From Clostridia bacterium (GTDB lineage: Bacteria; Bacillota; Clostridia; Oscillospirales; SIG627), in assembly GCA_017414535.1 (NCBI GenBank), contig JAFQMA010000004.1, positions 1 through 49,729 on the forward strand: 49,729 nt of DNA, given 5' to 3'. The translations under genes were made by a program, and so were the position numbers. The notes under the pieces were generated by a model, which did no database searches, was not told the DNA's origin, and was given only the letters and a program-made list of their open reading frames with translations. Positions within the stretch are counted from its first letter, which is position 1; each line of letters begins with the position of its first letter. This document shows positions 1 through 8,462 of this stretch, in pieces.

Positions 1-242
1 GGGAAGGGCACGCGGCGGGGGGTGAGGGTGCGCCGCAAGCGAATGGATGGGTGCGAGCTTGTTCTCCATCGTACCGCAGGGCGGGCGAACGCAGTTCGCC
101 CCTACGACGGTGGACGGTTTCGGTATGTAATAGGAAGAAGCAAAGGAAGATTTGTTACGTGACGGACCGTCGAGGACGCCGGTCCCTACAACGGTGGATT
201 GTAACGGCATGCAATAGGAGGGACGAAGGAATAAATTTGTTG

Positions 243-377
243 CTAACGCCTCATCCACCGCAAGCGGTCTTCTACGGGGCATTGCCCCTTCGCATAAGTT
301 CCACCGAGCCGCTCAGGCGGCGCTACGCTTGCCCTTGCGGGGTGTCACTTACCCCAAACCCCCTCCGGGAAAGGCGA
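243..377 (+). repeat. Type D repeat, copy 1
   Basis: A segment of about 130 bp that recurs almost unchanged at 10,573-10,703 and 10,981-11,115. It is a string of short hairpins (CCGCAAGCGG, GGGGCATTGCCCC, GCCGCTCAGGCGGC) and ends in an ACCCC-rich flank. No coding or transposase signal was seen. Confidence 0.85.
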
Positions 378-592
378 TGGTGCATTGCCTTTTGCAGGTG
401 GATAGGAGGAAAGAAAGCAAGCTTTGCTACGTTACGGACCGTCGAGGACGCCGGTCCCTACGACGGGGGACGGTTTCGGTACAGGATAGAGAGGGAGAAA
501 AGGGAAAAGCGCAGAGAGAAAAGTGAAGAGAAAGGAAGCCTTCCTGCATTTCTGCCGAAAGGCCTCTTTTTTCATATAAATATAAAAACTAA

Positions 593-656
593 AGGATTTT
601 GGGGAGGGGGTTCGGGGGAGAGACCTTTTTGCAAAAGGTCCTCCCCCGTAAAAAAT
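593..656 (-). repeat. Type A hairpin repeat, copy 1
   Basis: On the minus strand it reads as a GGGGGAGGACC...GGTCTCTCCCCC hairpin followed by a CCCCCTCCCCAAAA flank. It starts about 24 bp downstream of the stop codon of the gene at 680-1345, in the orientation seen at other gene 3' ends. Confidence 0.85.
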
Positions 657-679
657 CTCCTCCCCACAAAAAAGCATCC

Positions 680-1345
680 TTACGGAGCGGCGAAGCTGCG
701 CTCCTCCACGGTGGCACCGTATTCCATGAGACGGGCGAGGGCGTGCAGAGCAAAGCCCCAGAAAATAAGGAAGAGATGGGACTCCACGGTCGTTGCGGCG
801 CCCGTGATCATTTCCACCAGAGAGGAGGTCACGAGGGGCGCCCCGCAAAGGATCCACAGCGAGATGCCCGCCAGCTTCAGATCTGCGGCGGCCTCACGGT
901 CAAAGAGCAGGATCCCCTCCGCCTCCTTCTTAAAGGCGCGGGCAAGGAAGTGGAAAAATACCGCCGTAGCGGCCAGCTCCACCAGCGTGGGCAGGATCGC
1001 AATGGCCACGGTGCGGTTCTCCAGCTCCGCCACCGTGGGATCGGCCTTGAAGAGAAAACCGCCCTCGGTCTTTTCCACCGTCAGATCCTCGTGCTCCGCT
1101 TCCCCCACCAAAAGGGCAAAGGCTTCCTCATCGGCGGCGTAGCGCAGAAGGGACTCTGCCAGAAAAACGCGGGTGCCCGTGGTCAATTCCACCTTCATGG
1201 AGCCGGCAGGCAAAAAGGAAAGGAGCAAAATGCTTACCACCAGCGCCACCGCACCGATGATACAGCCGATCTTGGCGATGATCCCGATAATACTGCCCAC
1301 CTTGCAAACGGAGCGAACGTAACGCTTGTTCTTTTCATGATCCAT
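680..1345 (-). CDS. Four-helix membrane protein, DUF2975-like
   Basis: Predicted integral membrane protein of 221 residues. The start is the ATG at 1343-1345, preceded by an AGGAGGAA ribosome binding site; an upstream in-frame ATG at 1411 lies inside the preceding gene and has no such site. Four hydrophobic segments are visible, near residues 17-45, 110-135, 150-180 and 185-205, with a soluble stretch of about 60 residues between the first two. This layout resembles DUF2975 proteins, often small-operon membrane proteins of unknown role. The gene lies 17 bp after the YdcF-like gene and is probably cotranscribed with it. The function is unknown and the family call is tentative. Confidence 0.7.
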   Translation of the reverse strand: MDHEKNKRYVRSVCKVGSIIGIIAKIGCIIGAVALVVSILLLSFLPAGSMKVELTTGTRVFLAESLLRYAADEEAFALLVGEAEHEDLTVEKTEGGFLFKADPTVAELENRTVAIAILPTLVELAATAVFFHFLARAFKKEAEGILLFDREAAADLKLAGISLWILCGAPLVTSSLVEMITGAATTVESHLFLIFWGFALHALARLMEYGATVEERSFAAP

Positions 1346-1362
1346 AGTGATTCCTCCTAAAA

Positions 1363-2076
1363 TTAAAGCACGCGGAGCCGACCCCGCAAAAGGTCCACGG
1401 TAAAGGTGCAAAGCTCCCTGAGATATAAATGGGGCAGAAAGAGCCCGCCGCCCCGCGGGCAGGCAAAGGAAATATCGCCTTGGGGCAAAAGGCGCCCCGC
1501 CAAACAGGCCGCCCGATAGGCGTGGTAGCGACTTGTCACTACCAATATACGCTTCCCGGAAAGCCGGGAGAGATTATTCGAAAAATTTTCATGGGTGGTG
1601 CGGCTTTCCTCCTCCAAAAGGAGCCGCTCGGGGGAGATGCCCCGTCGGGTCAGCGCCCGTGCCATGGCCGCCGCCTCCGTTTCCCGCTCGCCGAAGACCT
1701 TTCCGCCCGTCGGTAGGACGGTGGCCTTGGGAAAGAGTCGGGCCTGTCGCGCTCCCTCCGCCGCCCGCTCCCGAAAAAGGGCACGGGGCTGGGTACCGTC
1801 CTGCCGCACGCCGAGGATCAGAATAAGCTCGGGCGCGTCGGCCTTATTCGGTCGGAACAGGGCACAGCGCAAAAGAAAGGCGGCGTAATAGACCAGGGCG
1901 ATCAGCAGCGGAAGCCACAAAAGGGGAACGGTATCCGCAAAGGGCGCGCACAGCGCGCAGTACAGCGCGGCAATGAGCCACAGATATAAAACGGAGGAGC
2001 GCCATCCGTAGGCCAGGGTGCACAGAAGCCAGTATAGCCCAAGCAAAGCCGCCCCGATCCAAAAGATCAGCTGCAA
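1363..2076 (-). CDS. YdcF/ElyC/SanA family membrane protein (DUF218)
   Basis: A 237-residue protein with three N-terminal hydrophobic segments (about residues 2-20, 28-46 and 52-72) followed by a DUF218 domain. The domain is recognisable from the LILILGVRQDG start, an RERAAEGARQARLFP helix, the PTGGKVFGERETEAAAM motif and the TRTTHENFSNN-like segment seen here as EEESRTTHENFSNN. DUF218 proteins such as SanA and ElyC act in envelope integrity, but the exact reaction is not settled. The start is a TTG at 2076 with a GAGAGGGGG site upstream; no better ATG exists. A strong promoter (2115-2143) drives this gene and the DUF2975-like gene after it. Confidence 0.85.
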   Translation of the reverse strand: MQLIFWIGAALLGLYWLLCTLAYGWRSSVLYLWLIAALYCALCAPFADTVPLLWLPLLIALVYYAAFLLRCALFRPNKADAPELILILGVRQDGTQPRALFRERAAEGARQARLFPKATVLPTGGKVFGERETEAAAMARALTRRGISPERLLLEEESRTTHENFSNNLSRLSGKRILVVTSRYHAYRAACLAGRLLPQGDISFACPRGGGLFLPHLYLRELCTFTVDLLRGRLRVL

Positions 2077-2114
2077 GGACTCGCCCCCTCTCGTTTCAGA
2101 TACTATGATACCAT

Positions 2115-2143
2115 ATTATACCACGCCACCCTCGCAAGGTCAA
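2115..2143 (-). promoter_or_regulatory. Sigma-A promoter of the DUF218 gene
   Basis: On the minus strand TTGACC (2138-2143), a 17-nt spacer and TATAAT (2115-2120), about 40 bp upstream of the TTG start. Confidence 0.85.
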
Positions 2144-2249
2144 TTTTTCATAAAAAACTTTTTTACGGAAGGAGCTTTTTGTTTTTTCTTGGGAGTGGCT
2201 TCTCACGGGAAAGCTTTTCGGGGGAGGATCTTTTTCAGGAAGCTTTTTG

Positions 2250-2310
2250 CGGGGGAGGACCTTTTGCAAAAGGTCTCTCCCCCGTACCCCCTCCCCAAAA
2301 TCCTTTGATT
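2250..2310 (+). repeat. Type A hairpin repeat, copy 2
   Basis: GACCTTTTGCAAAAGGTC core inside GGGGGAG/CTCTCCCCC arms, followed by the CCCCCTCCCCAAAA flank. It faces copy 3 as an inverted partner. Confidence 0.9.
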
Positions 2311-2499
2311 TTTATATTTATATTAAAAAAAGCCTTTCTGCGTTAGCGGAAAGGCTTCCTTTTCTTTTCACTGTTCATTTTGCCTCCCTCTGTCTGCTTA
2401 CATAACGTCTCACTGTCGTAGGGGCGAACTGTGTTCGCCCGCCACAAAACAAAGCTTGCTTTCCTCCCTCCTATCCGCCTACAAAAAGGCAAGCGACAG

Positions 2500-2637
2500 A
2501 GCCTCCCTCCGAGAGGGAGGGGGACCACGGATGTGGTGGAAGGAGCCTGCGCGTGTAGCAATATAGCACTACGCCCCTTCGTGCGTGTGCTCCTTCAGTC
2601 ACCTGCGGTGTCGACTCCCGACCAATGGGAGGCTATG
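2500..2637 (+). repeat. Type E repeat, copy 1
   Basis: A repeat of about 130 bp containing GGGGGACCACGGATGTGGTG, a GTAGCAATATAGCACTACG segment and a CTCCTTCAGTCACC end. It recurs at about 19,964-20,097 and 42,505-42,643, with divergence mainly at its right end. Confidence 0.85.
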
Positions 2638-2802
2638 CTTTTGCCTTGTGCTCCCAATCGGGCGAACGCAGTTCGCCCCTACAACGGAATGTTGTAACGG
2701 CATGATACAGGACGAGGCAAAGCAAGCTTTGTTTTGTGGCGGCGGGAGCAAGCCCCCGCCCTACAGCGGCATTCGTTTTGTAACAATTGTCTTCAATGAT
2801 AA

Positions 2803-2870
2803 AACCAAAGGTTTTTGGGGAGGGGGTTCGGGGGAGAGACCTTTTGCAAAAGGTCCTCCCCCGAAAAGGG
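2803..2870 (-). repeat. Type A hairpin repeat, copy 3
   Basis: Minus-oriented copy lying about 50 bp past the stop codon of the gene at 2922-3980. It is the inverted partner of copy 2. Confidence 0.9.
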
Positions 2871-2921
2871 TTTCCCGTAAAAAGAAAAAAGGAGACCCGA
2901 AGGTCTCCTTTTTATAAGGTC

Positions 2922-3980
2922 TTATTTCGTGCCAAGGTTAACGACAACGCAAACGCGTGCGCCAACGGTGGTGCTGTTGCGGATGGTGTCCTCGTAGAAG
3001 GCGCCGTCCTGACCGATGCTGGAAGCTCTCTGCTGGTTGTCTACCACGTTACCGGAGTTTCTCAGGAAGTAGCCTGCCCAACGGTCTGCACCGCGAGCGG
3101 TAACGCCGTTCTTCTTGGCGTTTGCGGTAGCGCTGGCCTTGACGTACTGAGCCAGATCGCCGGTCATGTATTTGTCCAGATCCTCCTTGGAGGGAGCAAA
3201 GCCGTATGCCTTCACGTCGGCACCGGAGCTGCTTCCGTCGGAGCTGGCGGCGGTGGTAATGGTGGTCTGAACGAACTTGCCTCTCATGCTCTGATCAGCC
3301 TGGATCAGCTTCTCAACGAAGCTCTCGCAGTAAGCGTGAAGACCGCTCTTTGCATAGCTGGTATCGTTGCCGCCGGTTACGGGTGCGTAGCCGTTGGTCA
3401 GCTCGCCGACCACGTTCTTGGTCATGAGCAGAGCCTGCATCTTACCGTCGACCTCAACAACGTCCAGAACGATCCACTCCAGGGGCTCGTTCAGGGTGGT
3501 CAGGTCACCGTCCTGCTCGAGGGTACCGAAGGTCACGATGGAGCCCTTCTTGCACATACCGAGCTCGCTGTTCTGAGCGTAGATGGTCTTCTTTTTGGCT
3601 TCGCTCATGTCGGCGTCCTCAAGAAGATCTGCGGCCTCAAAATATCTGCCGCTCTTGCAGAGCACTTCAAGGATGTACTGCTCGAGAATGGTATTCTTGT
3701 TATCCTTGCCCATAAAGAGAGCCCAGCGGCTCTTTGCATAAGCTTCTTCAAAAAGCTCCTCGTAGCCTGCCTGCTCCTGCTTCTTCAGGTCAACGCCTTC
3801 TTTGTAAGCGGCAACGGCGCCACTGTCGGAAACGATTGCAACGATGACAAGTGCGATGATGGCAACAACGACAACGGCTGCGGCAATGATGATGCCGAGC
3901 AGACCGCCCTTGCCCTTTTTCTTTTCGGTCTTTTCCACCTTAGCTTCTTCAGCTTCGGGGATGATCTTTTCTTCTGCCAT
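2922..3980 (-). CDS. Membrane-anchored protein with DUF6273-type domain
   Basis: A 352-residue protein. The N-terminus is highly charged and Lys/Glu-rich (residues 1-26) and is followed by one membrane segment (about residues 27-50, GLLGIIIAAAVVVVAIIALV), so the rest is probably extracellular. Residues of about 55-140 form a helical region. From about residue 145 the pattern FGTLEQDGDLTTLNEPLEWIV...LLMTKNVV and the end YFLRNSGNVVD...VGARVCVVVNL match the DUF6273 layout, a domain frequent in surface proteins of gut Clostridia. No catalytic residues are assigned. The ATG has an AAGGAGG site upstream and a near-consensus promoter at 4028-4056. It appears monocistronic. Confidence 0.8.
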   Translation of the reverse strand: MAEEKIIPEAEEAKVEKTEKKKGKGGLLGIIIAAAVVVVAIIALVIVAIVSDSGAVAAYKEGVDLKKQEQAGYEELFEEAYAKSRWALFMGKDNKNTILEQYILEVLCKSGRYFEAADLLEDADMSEAKKKTIYAQNSELGMCKKGSIVTFGTLEQDGDLTTLNEPLEWIVLDVVEVDGKMQALLMTKNVVGELTNGYAPVTGGNDTSYAKSGLHAYCESFVEKLIQADQSMRGKFVQTTITTAASSDGSSSGADVKAYGFAPSKEDLDKYMTGDLAQYVKASATANAKKNGVTARGADRWAGYFLRNSGNVVDNQQRASSIGQDGAFYEDTIRNSTTVGARVCVVVNLGTK

Positions 3981-4027
3981 ATTTTCCTCCTTAAATTGGG
4001 TAAAAGCACAGATAGTACTTTAATTTT

Positions 4028-4056
4028 ATTATAAGAGAAGCAAGTGTTTTTTGCAA
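4028..4056 (-). promoter_or_regulatory. Sigma-A promoter of the DUF6273 gene
   Basis: On the minus strand TTGCAA (4051-4056), 17-nt spacer, TATAAT (4028-4033). Confidence 0.85.
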
Positions 4057-4123
4057 CCTTGCTATTTTTACAAAAAATTCATTCAAATTTTGTGTTTTTT
4101 GCCTAAGTTTCAAGGCTTTTTCG

Positions 4124-4726
4124 TTATTTTTCAATGAGATCCTTGTCTTTTTTCTCCTCGTAGGGAACCTCCATGACGGCGGGGGTGCCGCGGCGCACGT
4201 GGGCGCTGACGTGGAACAGGGTCACCAGATCGAAAATACCGTTGGCCAGAAGGAGAATGCCCGTAAAGCGCGCCATGGCCGTTGCCACACCGAATGGCTC
4301 CACGATGAGCAGAGCGGCAAAGATCAGCGCAATGAGGGACCAGATGAGATTGACCCACCAGTTTTTGTTCTGCGCGGCCTTCAGTTCAAAGGCGTACTGC
4401 AGCTTATAAACGCCGTCGATGAGCACGGCAATGCCCACCAGCGTCCACAGCAGGGAAACGAAGGTATCAAATTTAAAGAGAAACACAAGTCCCACCGCCA
4501 GTGCCAGGATACCGGGGATCATTCTGCCCACGGACAAAAGGCCGTTGGGACGGGCGAATACGCTGACGATCTCCAGCACGCCGAACAGGGCAAGACCCCC
4601 GCCCAGAATGAAGCGCAGCGCACCCTCCACCACGCCGGGCACCGCCAGAAGCACCACACCCAGCACCAGAGACACAAGGCCCGTAAAGAGCATGCCGGGC
4701 TTTAAGCTTTTGAGAAATTTTTTCAT
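4124..4726 (-). CDS. HdeD-like membrane protein (DUF308)
   Basis: A 200-residue integral membrane protein with six evenly spaced hydrophobic segments in three pairs, beginning near residues 12, 38, 68, 92, 123 and 146, and a charged C-terminal tail ending KKDKDLIEK. The repeated pairs and motifs such as GLVSLVLGVVLL and IPGILALAVGL fit DUF308, the family of the acid-resistance membrane protein HdeD. The role in this organism is unknown. It is the last gene of the five-gene minus-strand operon, 13 bp after the glycosyltransferase gene. Confidence 0.85.
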   Translation of the reverse strand: MKKFLKSLKPGMLFTGLVSLVLGVVLLAVPGVVEGALRFILGGGLALFGVLEIVSVFARPNGLLSVGRMIPGILALAVGLVFLFKFDTFVSLLWTLVGIAVLIDGVYKLQYAFELKAAQNKNWWVNLIWSLIALIFAALLIVEPFGVATAMARFTGILLLANGIFDLVTLFHVSAHVRRGTPAVMEVPYEEKKDKDLIEK

Positions 4727-4739
4727 CGTTTTTTTCTCC

Positions 4740-5768
4740 TTATTTCGTTCTATGTTTTCCGTGTGCCGCCCTGCAGAAAACGGCGGGCAGACGCGCGCGG
4801 AGCAAATGGGAAAGATGCCCCAGGATCAGCAGGGGCAGGGGACTTTTCCGCTCAAAGACCCATTCCAAAAGGCGGTGGGTCCCGTCGGCGGCGGGGGCAG
4901 AGGGTACAAGACGCGCCGTTTCCAAAAGACGCCGTCCCTCCTCCCTTCGCCTGCGGCGGGGCAGGGGCGGGTGAGAATACAGGCTGGCCCCGTGGGAAAG
5001 AAGCCCCTTCAAAAAGACCTTGCGGCAGAGCCCCCGCGCCTCCTCTTCCTTTCCGAAGCGGGCAAACAGCGCGGTGAGGGAGCGGTGGAGCGCCACGCAA
5101 AGAGGGGGCTTTTCCTCAAGATAGCGGCGGCAGAGCCCGCCCTCGCGGGGGGCGTAGCGGTATAAAAGAAGGGATGAGGCGGCGATCCGCCGTGCCGAGG
5201 CCAGCGCGCGGTGAAGAAAGAGACGGTCCTCTCCCCAGGGCTCGGCGGGGAAGCGCAGACCGTTTTCCGTGACGAGGCGGCGGGCAAAGAGCTTGCCCCA
5301 GACCTGCCCCAGCTGATCCGCCTCGGCAAAGGCGGAAAGGTGCGCGGCAAATTCCTCGGGGGAAAAAACGCCCTCCTCGGGGGGAAGATAAGGGGCGGTG
5401 CGGCTTCCTTGCACGTAGCCGTAGCCGAAAAGGACCACGTCCGCCTCCGTTTTCTCGGCAAAGGCCAGCGCGCGGGGGAGGGAGTCGGGATACAGGGTGT
5501 CGTCCCCGTCCAGAAAGAGGATCCGATCGCCCCGTGCTGCCTCCAGTGCCGCCTGCCGTGCGGCGCCCACCCCACCGTGAGGCAGGGTCAGCAGGCGCAG
5601 GGAGGGAAACTCCTCCCGCAGGCGGGAAAGGGCCTGTGCCTCAGCGGGCTCGCTCCCGTCGTCCGCCAAAAGGATCTCGTGCTCAAAGGGGAGCTTTCCC
5701 ACGCTCATCAGGGCGCGGCGGGCCCCTGCGGCATCGTTGTAAACGGGTAGGATCAGGCTCAGCCTCAC
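4740..5768 (-). CDS. Family 2 glycosyltransferase
   Basis: A 342-residue GT-A fold glycosyltransferase. The nucleotide-sugar binding fold begins LSLILPVYND (residues 3-12), with DDGS at 36-39 and a metal-binding DGDD at 87-90. The later YGYVQGSR region and W/E-containing WGEDRLFLHRAL segment match the acceptor half of family 2 enzymes. No membrane segment is obvious, so it is probably cytosolic or peripheral and may transfer a sugar to a cell-surface lipid or glycan; donor and acceptor cannot be read from sequence. It starts with GTG at 5768, and its start overlaps the stop of the preceding gene (GTGA). Confidence 0.88.
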   Translation of the reverse strand: MRLSLILPVYNDAAGARRALMSVGKLPFEHEILLADDGSEPAEAQALSRLREEFPSLRLLTLPHGGVGAARQAALEAARGDRILFLDGDDTLYPDSLPRALAFAEKTEADVVLFGYGYVQGSRTAPYLPPEEGVFSPEEFAAHLSAFAEADQLGQVWGKLFARRLVTENGLRFPAEPWGEDRLFLHRALASARRIAASSLLLYRYAPREGGLCRRYLEEKPPLCVALHRSLTALFARFGKEEEARGLCRKVFLKGLLSHGASLYSHPPLPRRRRREEGRRLLETARLVPSAPAADGTHRLLEWVFERKSPLPLLILGHLSHLLRARLPAVFCRAAHGKHRTK

Positions 5769-7027
5769 TGTGCTTCGCCCTCCGCCGCGGGGGCGGAAAA
5801 ATCGGCGTCCTTATCGGGCAGGGTCAGTGCCTCCTCTTCATCCGTCAGGGTGAACTGCAGAGGGAGGGGCAGAATGTTTTCCTTGTCCTTTTCAATGCGG
5901 GACAGGGTGAAGATCACGCGGCTCTTCTTGTTTTCATCCAGGGTGCCGCGGAAATAGTATTCCGTATCCGTCAGGGTCAGGCGCAGGGCCAGATCGTTCT
6001 TGCTTTTGCCCCAGGAGAAGCGGATGCGAGTCTCCCGCGCTTCGCCGTTCTCCGTCAGGGTAATACCGATCTCGCGGAGATAGGATCTGTCGTCCTCGGT
6101 GACGGAGTCCGTCAGGGCAAGGCTCGAGACCGCCTCCCCGTGGGTGGCGGTGATCACCATACCGCTTGCCGTGCCGTCCAGCGTCAGGGACAGCGCCAGG
6201 GCGGCGTCCTTCCCCTTCAGGGTCATATCCGCACGGCGCAAAAGGCCGTCAAAGACCGTCAGCTCGGCGGTGAGGGAGGGATCCTTCGCCACAGCCTCGT
6301 AAAAATCGCCCTCCCCCGCAAAAAAGGAGGCAATGGCCTCGCGGCGGGCTCCGTTTTCCTCTGCGAGAGAGGCAAGCAGCTGCAGCAGGGCGGCATCGGA
6401 GCGAAGCTCCTTCAAGAGAGCCACGGCCCCCGCCGCGGTCTCGCCCTCGGCGCTGAGAAGGTACAGCTCCGCGGAGCCCTCCTCCTCCCCGTGGGAGAAG
6501 TCCGTCTTTTCCTTGGTCAGGGTGGGTTCGGCCGCTTCAAAAAGCGCTTCGCACTCCGCAAGCAGAGCGTCGTTTGTCAGGCGGGGATCCGTCCAGGTGA
6601 CAAAGGCGCCCAAAAGCAGGCGCAGCTCGGGATCGGTCAGCGTGGCAAGCCAAGGGAAAAAGGCATCGGCCTTGCCGCCCGTTACCTCGCCCTCCTCGGG
6701 CTTCAGGATCAGTTCGTCGCCGCTGCGGTACAGGGAGAGCCTCGTTTCTCCCCGCAGGGTCAGACAGCGGGTCTCGCCGTCACCGGTGACGGTGAGCACC
6801 TCCTTGCCCTTTTCCGTGGCTACGAGCCGTCCCGTCCGCAGAAGGGACACAAGGCGCAGAAGGGTCTCGTCCCGCTCCTCCAGCTCCTCCAGGCTTTCCC
6901 CTGCCGCATCCAACAGAGCGGCCTCGGGGCGCAGGACGGAGAAGAGCCCCACCATGGCAAGCAGTGCCAAAAGCAGAGCGATCAGCGGGAAAAGCCCGCC
7001 CTTCAGAGGGTATTGTTTCGGTTCCAT
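5765..7027 (-). CDS. Membrane-anchored extracytoplasmic protein of unknown function
   Basis: A 420-residue protein with a short basic N-terminus, one hydrophobic segment (about residues 10-31) and a long hydrophilic region rich in Leu, Glu, Ala and Thr. The second half has alternating short strands (for example MTLKGKDAALALSLTLDG and DLALRLTLTDTEYYFRGTL), suggesting beta-sheet domains outside the membrane. I recognise no family. It lies between a lipoprotein of similar composition (22-bp gap) and a glycosyltransferase (4-bp overlap), so the three may act together at the cell surface. The ATG at 7027 has an AAAGGAG site. Confidence 0.75.
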   Translation of the reverse strand: MEPKQYPLKGGLFPLIALLLALLAMVGLFSVLRPEAALLDAAGESLEELEERDETLLRLVSLLRTGRLVATEKGKEVLTVTGDGETRCLTLRGETRLSLYRSGDELILKPEEGEVTGGKADAFFPWLATLTDPELRLLLGAFVTWTDPRLTNDALLAECEALFEAAEPTLTKEKTDFSHGEEEGSAELYLLSAEGETAAGAVALLKELRSDAALLQLLASLAEENGARREAIASFFAGEGDFYEAVAKDPSLTAELTVFDGLLRRADMTLKGKDAALALSLTLDGTASGMVITATHGEAVSSLALTDSVTEDDRSYLREIGITLTENGEARETRIRFSWGKSKNDLALRLTLTDTEYYFRGTLDENKKSRVIFTLSRIEKDKENILPLPLQFTLTDEEEALTLPDKDADFSAPAAEGEAQ

Positions 7028-7049
7028 AAAAGCTCCTTTCGGGAGGGGA

Positions 7050-8462
7050 TCAGCATTCGGGGCCGTGCTCCCCCTCCTCCGTGCCCGTGGTGGGTGTGGG
7101 GGTCTGCAGGGCGGGAACGGTGAAGTCCTCGGTCTCGGGGGTCAGGGTGAAGCTGCCCGACAGGGCACCCGCCTGATAGGAATAGGCCAGCGCCACCACG
7201 GCGCCCGTTTCCACGTCCAGGGTCAGGGTACCCTTCATGGCGGCGCCCGCCGTATCGACGGTGATGCCAAGGCTTGCGGCGGCCTTTTGCACCAGGGCGG
7301 CGGCCGTGGCCTCGGTGGCGGTAAATTCCACGTGGTAGGAGGAACCGTCCTTCTCCAGCTCAAGGGTGGCAAGCTCTGCCGCCTCGGGCAGCAGCGCCGC
7401 CAGCTCCTTCTGCCAGAGCAGCTCGCGGCTTTCGGCCTCGGCGCGGCTCAGCTCCTCGGCGGTGAACAGATCGTGCTCCACGGCGGTGAGGATTCCCTTT
7501 TCCAGACGGTACTGGTACAGACGGCTGATCTCCTCGGGGAGAGCGTCGCCCTCGGTCTTGGAATAGAGGGATTGGTTGGAAAGATAAGAGGAGAGGGCCT
7601 TGCGGTACAGATTGGTTTCCACGCCGAAGGAAAGGCTCAGTCCCTCGGTCTTGTAAAGCATGCTCTGCACGGCGGTCAGTGCCAGTACCTCACCCTTTAA
7701 AAGGCTCTCTCTTGCACTGTGGAGCATGGCGGGGGTGCGAATGTCCTCCACGGCAACAAAGGCCGCCCGTTCCTCCTCGGTGAGGGGGGAGACGGTATTG
7801 TCCGCACTGCGGAATTTTTCCATTTTGGTGGCGACGGTATAGGTCCTTGCCTCCTCGCCGCTCTTTCCCGCCAGCTTCATTTTTTCTTCCAGAAGCACGC
7901 CCTCCTCGTTGAGGATCAGCTCGCCCTCCAGCTTCTCCGGCACAAAAGCGCCGGTGGGATCCAGGGTGGCAAAGCGACTGAGGAGCGCTTCGTTTTTGCT
8001 TTCGTATTTCAGCGTCAGTCCCTCGCGGCTCTTCACGGTCACAAGCTCCGCCTCGGGCCCCGTAAGGGGATAGAAATTATCCTCCAGAAATTCCCGCATG
8101 ATGCGGGGTGCGGTCTCGGCGGTGAAGGAGCCCAGCCCTGTTTTCACAAAGGCCACGCCCCCTACGTAGGTGACCTCGTTTCCGTCTCCCTCTCGCTTCA
8201 GGTCAAAGGCGTCGTAGCCCGTGCGCAGACGGGTGGCGGTGAGGGTCAGGGGCTTTTCCCCGCCCGTGACGGAGGTCTTGACGGACCAGTTCAACAGCTG
8301 ATCCAGCTTCTCGCGGGCAAAGGCGTAAAGGCCCGCGGCGTCCAGCGCGGAAAGATCCTTTTTTTCCGCCGTTTGGGTGGGCAGGGGCGCCTCTCCCCTG
8401 CCGCAGGCGGCCAAAGGCAGCAGCAGGACCAGGGTCAGAAGCAAAGCAAAGATTTTTTTCAT
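7050..8462 (-). CDS. Predicted lipoprotein of unknown function
   Basis: A 470-residue secreted lipoprotein. The signal peptide runs over residues 1-19 and ends in a lipobox LAAC, with the lipidated Cys at position 20. The mature part is rich in Thr, Glu and Leu, with repeated beta-type stretches (LTLKYESKNEALL, ELILNEEGVLLEEKMKL, GTLTLDVETGAVVALAYSY) that resemble LolA/LppX-like sheet domains, but I cannot assign a family. The C-terminal tail is rich in Thr/Pro/Glu and ends HGPEC. The start overlaps the stop of the HTH-serine dehydratase gene (ATGA), indicating translational coupling. Confidence 0.8.
   Translation of the reverse strand: MKKIFALLLTLVLLLPLAACGRGEAPLPTQTAEKKDLSALDAAGLYAFAREKLDQLLNWSVKTSVTGGEKPLTLTATRLRTGYDAFDLKREGDGNEVTYVGGVAFVKTGLGSFTAETAPRIMREFLEDNFYPLTGPEAELVTVKSREGLTLKYESKNEALLSRFATLDPTGAFVPEKLEGELILNEEGVLLEEKMKLAGKSGEEARTYTVATKMEKFRSADNTVSPLTEEERAAFVAVEDIRTPAMLHSARESLLKGEVLALTAVQSMLYKTEGLSLSFGVETNLYRKALSSYLSNQSLYSKTEGDALPEEISRLYQYRLEKGILTAVEHDLFTAEELSRAEAESRELLWQKELAALLPEAAELATLELEKDGSSYHVEFTATEATAAALVQKAAASLGITVDTAGAAMKGTLTLDVETGAVVALAYSYQAGALSGSFTLTPETEDFTVPALQTPTPTTGTEEGEHGPEC

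Larger units (their letters stand above)
1..679. repeat. Intergenic repeat mosaic (left edge)
   Basis: No believable gene is present in this block. It is a patchwork of elements that recur elsewhere in the window: a GCAAGCGAATGGATGGGTGC segment near 36-55 (also near 10,250, 10,770, 19,880, 42,330 and 42,800), a CGGGCGAACGCAGTTCGCCC palindrome at 84-103, two CGGTCCCTAC-type palindromes near 165-195 and 439-465, a long type D repeat at 243-377, a hairpin with a T tract near 535-571, and a type A element at 593-656. Open frames across it change frame between repeats and have no ribosome binding site. Confidence 0.8.
2144..2921. repeat. Intergenic repeat mosaic
   Basis: No gene is supported. The block is bounded by a plus-oriented type A repeat (2250-2310, preceded by a decayed half copy at about 2219-2249) and a minus-oriented copy (2803-2870). 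Between them lie a GCCTTTC...GAAAGGC hairpin near 2328-2357, GCGAAC-type palindromes near 2420-2445 and 2661-2683, a type E repeat (2500-2637) and a GGCGGGAGCAAGCCCCCGCC palindrome near 2741-2760. Confidence 0.8.

Noticed and set aside
51-1142. A 363-codon frame in the left repeat block
   Set aside because: Runs through several different repeats and then antisense to the DUF2975-like gene; no start signal.
4101-4121. Terminator GCCTAAGTTTCAAGGCTTTTT
   Set aside because: Its T tract lies on the plus strand, where no gene ends; the stem is only 4 bp.
5534-7123. A 529-codon plus-strand frame
   Set aside because: Antisense to the glycosyltransferase and the membrane-anchored protein; Gln/Gly/Arg-rich translation typical of reverse frames in GC-rich genes.
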